Shown here: positions 56,255 through 64,000 of the stretch, piece after piece | Layout: every line of letters starts with the position of its first letter | How positions within the stretch are numbered: position 1 is the stretch's first letter | DNA from: Agrostemma githago | Lineage: Eukaryota > Streptophyta > Magnoliopsida > Caryophyllales > Caryophyllaceae | Direction: 5' to 3' | Length of the DNA: 64,000 bases | Assembly: GCA_958450325.1 (NCBI GenBank) | Contig: OY288259.1 | Coordinates: forward strand, 56,880,987 to 56,944,986 | Position numbers and translations under genes: made by a program | The notes under the pieces: generated by a model | What the model was told of the DNA's origin: nothing | Database searches by the model: none | Seen by the model: only the letters and a program-made list of their open reading frames with translations

Positions 56255-56796
56255 GGGGTTTTCTATGTGGTATCCCTGAACTTTTTGTTTTTCTACCTAG
56301 TATTCGTACCATTTTTACATGTATACATGATACCCTTGTACTTTACTAAAAGTTTCTTTGGTACCCCTAAACATTCTTATTATCTTTATTGGTACACCTA
56401 AACTTTTTTCCCGTCAAGTTCTGGCAACAAATTACCTTTTTATGTTCAAGATTAAAAGTTAAAACATCATTTAACGTACCCACTTAACCGATAATTGAAC
56501 TTAAACTAACAATTTTGTTCGTATTTGCAGTTATATACTCCGAATCTAAAAGAATTATATTTTTGACGTTATATTGTCAAATCAAATGATAACACTTAAA
56601 TTCAGTTCAATTACTTGTTAATTATCTAAGTTAAATGATATTGAAGTCGTCATCCTATAACATAATCTAACGACAAAAATTTTGGGGTGCTAGTTAAATT
56701 AATAGTAAACTTCAAGGGTACCATGTATAGACATAGAAAAGGTAAGGGTACCATGTAAAAAAATGAAAAATATAGGGGTACCACGTAGAAAATTTC
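56255..56796. mobile_element. Mutator-like non-autonomous element, 542 bp, 9-bp TSD
   Basis: Flanked by TAAAAATAA at 56246-56254 and 56797-56805. Ends are GGGGTTTTCTATGTGGTA and, in reverse from the right, GAAATTTTCTACGTGGTA. GGTACC/GGTATCC phrases are spaced through both arms, as in the element at 32055-32700, to which it seems distantly related. Confidence 0.82.
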
Positions 56797-56805
56797 TAAA
56801 AATAA

Positions 56806-58513
56806 TTATTGTTTCTTAGGAGTCTGATCAGCTTGGATGAGATATTATATATGGTTCGGGCTTGGGCCCATCCTAGCTCAGGTAGTGCCTACGTGGCTCT
56901 GTCGGGTCTAGTTGTACTTATGTACTCCTACAACTCCCTTTGTCTCAATAGAACATTTACGATTGTTTTATACATGTGGTGAAAGAAGAATTATTGAATG
57001 ACACACCAAATAAAAGAAAGTGTCAACTATTGACTGACATATCCAAAAAAAATGTAAATTATTGACTGAGACAAATGGAATAATAGTTTTTAAAAATATT
57101 TTTCCTTCGTTGTAAATCACCCGTTTTAGTTTGGGTAGGACTATATATAAGGAGGCTAATGTTTTCTCTCACAAGTTTTAACATCGTTACATTCCTAGAG
57201 TTCGAACTGAATATTCTGATTAGCCAATAATGCAATAAAATGATCTTGAGAGTTGCTATAAGCATTATTAATAACCGCTTTATTTTAAAAATACTTAAAA
57301 GTAGTACGTACTCCCTAGGATACATAGTTGATTACAAAAAATGAAATAAGCTGAATATTATTCGTATGAAATACATCTGACTAGTAGTAAATCTCTTATA
57401 AGACTGTCTCGCATGAATTTGCTAAACACTAAAACAGTAATCATCATTATATAACTATATAAGAAGTTCTCAAAAAAAATCTAGATTTCCTCCTCCATCC
57501 GGGACCTCCATCGATAATTAATCAATGGTAAGCCCCAAAAATTGTTTAATTTTCAATAGCGATCTTTGTCTCAGGTGTTATTTATTTATTTTTTACAAAT
57601 TTGTATTCAGTTCAATTTGACATCGTTTGTAGATACCGGAGGACTTATTATTAATGATATTGATCTTTCACTTCAAAAAAAAAAATTATATAAGAAGTTT
57701 TGGTATGACATTTTCTTTTTCGTCCTTTTCATTAGAACATTACTCCGTGGTACTATATTTAGTTTGTGTTTCACAATATCTAGGTTGAGAGCGAATCTTA
57801 TCAAAACTTGTAGGGGACTACTATTCCTACGGTGCTAATGTTCTATATATCCATCACAGATTCACAATACGTAAAAACATGAAAATCCAAAAATGACTTG
57901 ACTTGCTTCCAAAAATCCAAGCCATTGCCGATTCTATAACGTATTATTGTAAGTTAACTTTGAGCGAATGATATATAGGCCAATCGTTTGCCCATCATCA
58001 TGTCTTTGTTACGCCTCCTGGCCTATTCTCAAAAATCCAAAAAACAAAAATTAATGTCACATGAATGATAATCGTTTTAGAATCAAACACATCTAACGTT
58101 TTCATCCATGAATAATATTTATGACCAATTTTATAACTATATTATATATATATATATAACGTATTTGTCCGTTGTCAGTTTAGATGTCTTGGATTAACTT
58201 TTAGTGGTTCTATATTTATCCGCAATCCGCCTAAGATAGACGACATACATTGCAAACTTTCAAAATTCATGATGCAATCAAGCTATTGTATGCGCACATA
58301 TATAGAAACTGGACAGTAGAAATTAAGCATTATCAACCTACGAGTATATGATTCAATCAAATTTGTATCCTCAATCAAAACAAGAGTTGGCTCAAATTAG
58401 TAAGAATTTTATTAATCTAATAAAAAAATTGAGGATTTGAATTTCGTGATATATAGTACATTTATTTGAACCAATTCGATCAAACGGTAGATATTTGTGT
58501 AATTGTATTAATC
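56806..58513. other. Intergenic, no gene seen
   Basis: AT-rich sequence with a TA microsatellite at about 58140-58158. No coding region, RNA gene or complete repeat is recognised. Confidence 0.5.
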
Positions 58514-58518
58514 AACCA

Positions 58519-59030
58519 TGTTAGAAAATAATTATCATTAGCTTGTAATATGTATACTGATCTAATTAAAAATTAATGGTTGTATACTATATAAAGACCT
58601 GAGAGCATAAATATAGAGAACTGATTTGTGAGATTTCCTTGAAGGCAAAACTCAATTTATTTCGAGTCTATGTTATTTGATGGTTCTATTGATCTCGTCT
58701 TCGTTGGAGACCATTGGAGTTTGTTCGGATCTTGGTTAACCGTAAGATCATTTGTCCTTCGTTTCGTCGATGAATTCGAACTCAATCTGGACAGTCACTT
58801 TCTTATTTGAGATTACTATATGGCTGGTAAAATTGGTCGTACTTTTGACTTTAGCTGTGAGCTATTAAGCACGTGTACTACGGTCTACTGTTGTACTATT
58901 ATCTCTATAATAGTGAGTTTTGTCTTCTTGTCAGTGTGAACGTAGCCCGGTGATTTTACTTGTGAACCACATAAATCTGTGTCAGTTTTACTACTGTACT
59001 ATTTGTTTTGTCCTTCTCGTATAATTAACA
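58519..59030 (+). mobile_element. Solo LTR, 512 bp, perfect 5-bp TSD
   Basis: Begins TGTTAGAAAATAATT and ends AATTAACA (TG...CA), flanked by AACCA at 58514-58518 and 59031-59035. A TATATAAAGACC box at about 58589 supports plus orientation. TGTTAGAA-type starts are common in copia LTRs. No internal region remains, so it formed by LTR-LTR recombination. Confidence 0.88.
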
Positions 59031-59035
59031 AACCA

Positions 59036-59529
59036 TCTGTAACGGGACACCTCCCTTACAACACTAACAAATAGGGATGAAGGGGGAAGGAGATGGATTT
59101 GAAGGTATCAATTTTATCTCCTCCAACCCAAATCAAAATCTTACCAACATTGAAAAGGAAAATGGTATCCAAACACTCACAAGTCACACCTCATTCTTCC
59201 TCCCTTTCCCTTTCCCTCCCCCTTCCCTCTCCCTCCGTTTTCCTCTTATTTTGATATAAAATTTGAAATCATAGGCGCTGAGGTAAATGATTTCTCTTTA
59301 CATTCTTGAATATTTTAGGGTCTTTTATATTTAGATAAGTAATTTATTGTAACTACGAGTAGTATTTTATTTAAAGACAAACAAATGAACGAGAGATAGG
59401 TATTATTATTATTATTGATATTATTATCATCATAACCACCAAAAAGCGTGATTTAGAAATCAAATAATAAGATTAATTTGTATGTACATGATTTTCATAT
59501 CCACGATCTTATAAATTGAGCTCTAAAAT
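59036..59529. other. Intergenic and 3' flank of CslG gene 2
   Basis: No gene. Pyrimidine-rich at 59195-59245, with a short (TAT)n repeat at about 59400-59418. The 3' UTR of CslG gene 2 should lie just left of 59530. Confidence 0.5.
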
Positions 59530-62500
59530 TTAGAAAAGATAACCGAAACTCAATACAACGGAAGATACAAAAACGGACGTCAATGTAATTGACCACGGAA
59601 CTCGTCCATCATCCTTCCTAACTATCATCCCCTCGACCACAGGGAGGCTCAACACCAATACGTAACATAACATAACCACATGTGCAAACGCGGAATCTAG
59701 TTCACGAGTAGCACCCAATTTGGCAACTCCGATTCCTAAGCTCAACAAGTTGAAGGTGACCGCGGTGACAAGAGGAAGAATAAACAAGGACGATGTCCTA
59801 AAATCGAACCTGTCCATTTGATACCACTTGATTTTATTGACATCCCCGGCTTTATTAGTCGGGTTGAAACTTGCCTCTCCAACCCCTAATCGTGCTTTTA
59901 TGCACTCAAGGCTTCCGAATAGGAAACTTGTCATGGATCTGATCATCCAAACCCTTTGTTCGTTTACCCATACACTCACGGATCCTCCACCCATCATAAC
60001 ATCCGATAGATGCCTCCCCCAAGATGACGCCACAACGAAAGCGAATGCCTTGAAGAATGGATCTGACACCTGCGGGTTAATTAGTAATTACCCCTCGTTA
60101 AAAGGCAAAGTAACTTTAATTGACTGTAACTCACCGCCACGATTTTAGATATTTTAATAAATGTGACCTTTCCCGCGAAAAAGCATAATGTTTTTCATAA
60201 ATGTAGCCAGATTTAATATTTTAATCAAAGATAAATAAACGACTGAGGAGTACCTGAGGGTAGAGAGGGAGGTCATAGAGGAAACAGATTGGAGGGATAA
60301 TAGCAAAACACAGAAGAGGCAGAGAGTACAAAGTTTCACAGAAAAAGTAGGAAGATAACATCCTCTGATGAATCTTCAATTTTGAAGGGCTGTAAATGAG
60401 AGGAAAGTACTTGGAAAAAACGATGTCGAAAAATCCTAAATACCATCTTGTGCCCTGTGTGAAATTGTCGTCAAAATTAGTCGTTGCTGCACCTAAGAAC
60501 TGTGGCCTTTCAGGGTTCATGTACACTGATCTCCACCCTTGACTATGTAGATATATTCCTGTCATTACATCTTCCACCACTGTATCATACCAAAATCCAA
60601 CCTGCACCATCATCATCATCAATTTGGTTAATATTTGAAATAGCATTGCAGAAAATTAGTATGACAGCAGAACTTGGTTAACGTTTCGTGCCTTTTTCCC
60701 CCATTTGGTGTCTTTCTCGAAGATGCAATTTGCCAATAAATGCGCTTCTTGTTGAATTTCGGAGGAATACACTCTGCTGCGATAATCATTGTCGTTTCTA
60801 CCAAGAGATTTAATGAGTTCGTTGGAAGGACCTAATGATTCTCTCAGTTCCTTCAGCTCATTTCCTGCATCATTTTCCCATAAAGCAAACATTTGCATAA
60901 GTTTTTTGTGTCGTACTAACCACAAATGTGAAATGCGACAATAACAGGAGACATTGATCTGAAGTAACCTATGCCGTTATTATCATTAATGCCATACAAG
61001 GCCTCCCTTTTGATGTAAAAATTTGTTCCAGTGATCACCGGTCCATGAAGTCCGTCTGCTCCTGGCCAATATAACTGGAATGCACGTATCGGACAGACCC
61101 TGGTTAGAGTTCTTCACTAGAAATCTAGGAAACTACATACATACAGGAGCTAAATGAACTTACAGTCCACACTAATCTGAACTGGCTGTCATAGATGTCA
61201 TTCTTGCTGACATTGTGGAATTTCTGAGGATATTGAACCCAGCCTAAGGATGGAGCAATCGTTGGGTCGAGGTAGAAACACATGACTTGTCTGGCTGAAA
61301 TCGAGTCATTGCAGTACATATCGCAGTCTAATATGAGAATGTAAGGCGAATTGCTCATAATGCTTGAAACCCTTTGCTGCACAAAACCATAAATTCATTC
61401 ATACAACTCTGTAGTTTATAGGTTTAACCGGGTTACATTGGGAATAAACTCAGATAGAGTAGAGATCTTACAAGAACATTAAGAGCTCCGGCTTTGAAGT
61501 GATGAGGATAGGATGGTCTTTTTTCACGAGCAACGTATACCAGTAGAGGCATCTCTACTGCTTCCGGGTTCAACAACAATGAAGCATCATCTCCTACATT
61601 ACTTCCATCTATGACCTGTTATAGTACAGCATAGCATAGATATAAAACACACAAATACTTCAAGTGACCATAGAGTAAACAAAAGTCAGAACAGATCCGA
61701 AACCTGAACCAGTGCAGGGTGATCGCGTGAACTACTCTTAAGGCCCCCATGACGCTCGTCTATGTCTCTTCTGCTGCTCACTCGTTCCTTCAAAATCTCA
61801 TATTTCTCCTACATTTTCATTTTACATACACAAAAAAAAAATCACAATACTTATTACAATCAATTATTATATCATATTAAAGAAAAAAATTATGCAAGAA
61901 ATGACTTAATTAATTACTAGTAACCTGAACTAGGTTTCGATCTTTAAGAAATTCTCCATCATTATTATTGGGACTTCCATCCTCTTGCTTCTCGAAATAA
62001 GCTTGAGGACATGGAGGCTTCACGTTATACCTTCGACAAAAGGGCAACCACCAGGTAGCAAAGATCCAAGCCTCCTTCAAACCATCCAAGGTGACAGACG
62101 CACCAGCGTCGTCTGAGAGGTAAACACTTAGTTTCTCTGCAGGATAATCCAAAGCCATAGCAGAGACGACAGTGTTGATGACATTGAAAGTAGGCTCCTT
62201 ATTAGGATCAGCCGTGCATACAAAGACGTCGACCCCTGGTAACTTATCATCCTTAGGAAGTCTTTCAGGGAAGACGGTTCGAGTAACGGGCCTCCAGTAG
62301 AAAGGTTGTCTAAGAAGCCATATGAATGCAAGCACAAGCTCAGCTGCAAATATGGAGGTCCATGGCAGTAAAGGAACATTTTTGTGTCGATTATTAAGGA
62401 AAAAACGTGCTCGATAGTAGAAAATAGCAAGTATGGCAGAGCCATGGAGGAAGGTGTGTAACTTGTTGAGAGTTGCTCTTAGTGTGTGGACATGGCAGTG

Positions 62501-62533
62501 GTTCAGAGAGTGAATAATGTTAGAATTTTCCAT
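59530..62533 (-). CDS. Cellulose synthase-like protein, CslG type (gene 2)
   Basis: Paralogue of gene 1. Eight exons, minus strand: 62533-61925, 61808-61704, 61615-61472, 61376-61164, 61074-60969, 60864-60692, 60601-60254, 60069-59530; 745 aa, intact, ATG 62533. Exons 2, 4 and 7 have the same lengths as in gene 1 (105, 213 and 348 nt). Catalytic motifs: YLSDDAGAS (the usual SDDGG has Ala here), [15 protein letters not shown] and QGTRW; membrane helices at both ends. Intron 6 again has a GC donor (AAAAAG|GCACGA). The introns are short compared with gene 1. The likely site is ER, Golgi or plasma membrane. A triterpenoid-glucuronosyl or cell-wall role are alternatives. Confidence 0.94.
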
Positions 62534-63388
62534 TGGAGAGCTTGATTGACTAACTATGTTGCTTGTCCGCTGGGCAACAAACTACTCAGGATTATACTAA
62601 ATGGAGTGTGTCAAGTGTTCCATGGATATGGGAGACGTAATCAGGATTATTTATAAAGATTATTGAAGACAAGAGTTATTGAAGACTATTGATAGTCTTA
62701 CAGAACCGATGATGTCTTAGTCTAGTGATTAAAAAATAGGTACATCTTTCCTATATTGTAATGCGACTAGGTTAACATTCGTTAAACAAAAAACAAAAAA
62801 CTTACATTAAGTATGTCCCACCGGCTAAAGTAAAGTCATTTTATTAACAAAAACACACTCAACATAGAAATTGGTGTAATTTAAAAGAGGCAAAATTACA
62901 CATTACATTTTCTATATAAAATTATAGTCCTATAAAATTATTTTAAAAAATTACTATCTTGGTACCATAAATGACTTTTTATGAGTAAAAATGATAATTA
63001 AGTGGATCAAAATGTGGTATTTTACTTACAAATAATGTAAATGCGTAATAATCTATGCATATGAGTGTATGTTTTGGTGTTGTAGTCATATTTCTTTCGA
63101 CTCAATTAGTTTTTTCACTCATTTATGTACCAAAATATCACAAAAATGTTTATAAGATAGTAATTTTTTAAAATAATTTTATAATAAGACTGTAATTTCA
63201 AAAACACAAATTCTTTTATAAGACGGTCTTACAATAAGCCTCGCAAAGGGTAGTTATTTTTTACTCCATATTATTTTTGTTTGCTATTAGTATGTCTCAC
63301 ACACTTCAAAAAAAAAAAAAAAAAAAGTATGTCTCACAATAAATTTTCGTGAGACAGTCTCACCAGAGAATTGGTAGAATAAGAATTA
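62534..63388. other. Promoter region of CslG gene 2 and AT-rich DNA
   Basis: ATTTATAAAG at about 62649 may be promoter-related, but the strand favours only a weak call (CTTTATAAAT on the minus strand, about 115 bp upstream of the ATG). Further right: an A-run at 63308-63326 and AT-rich sequence without genes. Confidence 0.4.
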
Positions 63389-63579
63389 CTCCCTCTGATT
63401 CTTTAAATTCGCAATGTTTACTATTTCCACAAATAATAAGGTTATGGGTGGAGATGGTGGGTCTCACTAATAAAGTAAAAAGTTTACCCAAACAAAAACC
63501 TACCTATTATGGAAATGTTGCAAACCTAATGAATTTGCCAATTATGGAATATGTTCCAAATCTAAAGAATCGGAGGGAG
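63389..63579. mobile_element. Stowaway-like MITE (191 bp)
   Basis: TA-flanked. CTCCCTCTGATTCTTTAAAT on the left pairs with ATCTAAAGAATCGGAGGGAG on the right. Non-coding. Confidence 0.85.
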
Positions 63580-63787
63580 TATATGGAATACTCAATTATC
63601 ACAAAAACTTGAATAATTTATCGGAATGGTTTACGGTTTAGTGGGAGATTAAAAAAAAATAAAAATGGGCGTGACATGATGCATATTATTGTAGGAGTAT
63701 GTATTAGTTCAAGCTTCAAGTGAAGGTGGCAAGGTGGGTTAGTTTATGAGTAAATAATAAAGTGAATGACGTACTTTGTAGTAGTGC

Positions 63788-64000
63788 AAATTAAAAATTA
63801 CTCCCTTCAAAGTTGCGTTTATTAAAATTTACTCTCTTTTAAATTTTTTTTATTATTTAACAGCCAAAAAGATGCAAAAGTTCAAAATTTGCTTGCAATT
63901 GTAAACTCCGGCATGGTACTCCGGCAAAACTGGATTTTCTATCCTTTTTTTGCCTTTTAATGCCCAAACTACCCCTCTTTCTTACTCCCTCCCATCCATT
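63788..64000. mobile_element. Partial foldback element related to 53859-54447
   Basis: AAATTAAAAATTACTCCCTT, then TTTATTAAAATTTACTCTCT and AAAAAGATGCAAAA match the left arm at 53861-53990. The right arm would be beyond the window. The window ends in CTCCCTCCCATCC, possibly the start of another Stowaway-like element. Confidence 0.65.

Noticed and set aside
56080..56349. 89-codon hydrophobic open frame
   Set aside because: It crosses the boundary of a Mutator-like element and shows no conserved motif.

Overview
This window is plant nuclear DNA, almost certainly from an angiosperm and probably a eudicot. The evidence is GT-AG-spliced genes for an ethylene receptor and two cellulose-synthase-like (CslG-type) glycosyltransferases, an intron-containing plant-type elongator tRNA-Met gene, and a dense load of copia, L1-LINE, hAT, Mutator-like and Stowaway-like elements. 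The CslG clade and general base composition would fit Caryophyllales, but that is inference and the sequence does not prove it.

Layout. 1-3690: decayed Ty1-copia element (minus strand). 3691-about 7300: hAT transposon lying against the copia gag; its transposase gene can be rebuilt as four exons with one in-frame stop. 7500-17862: satellite array with a monomer of about 323 bp, invaded by an LTR fragment (10094-10706) and by an L1-type LINE with a target-site duplication (10842-15657). 17863-22338: no host gene; two hAT-type MITEs with 8-bp duplications, short MITEs and microsatellites. 22339-24969: a complete two-exon subfamily-2 ethylene receptor (EIN4/ETR2 type, minus strand). 25000-33876: intergenic, full of MITEs, including a 1-kb hAT-like element and two Mutator-like elements with 9-bp duplications. 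33877-46279: about 2.3 tandem copies of a 5304-bp LTR-retroelement unit without pol, carrying an unrecognised basic/acidic Cys-containing ORF and a gag-like 'putative gypsy type transposon' ORF. 47203-52892 and 59530-62533: two intact eight-exon CslG-like genes on the minus strand. The first has a tRNA-Met gene, a Stowaway-like MITE and a hAT-type MITE in its second intron. A 512-bp solo LTR, a Mutator-like element and a foldback element lie between the two.

How the parts relate. The three host protein genes are all on the minus strand. The two CslG genes are tandem paralogues with matching intron positions, including a shared non-canonical GC-AG intron. CslG enzymes in several dicots glucuronidate triterpenoid aglycones, so a saponin role is a reasonable hypothesis. 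Everything else is transposon biology. The most striking structure is the 5.3-kb LTR-internal-LTR-internal-LTR array: its copies keep exact register and share the same disabling mutations, so the array grew by DNA-level amplification of an already dead element.
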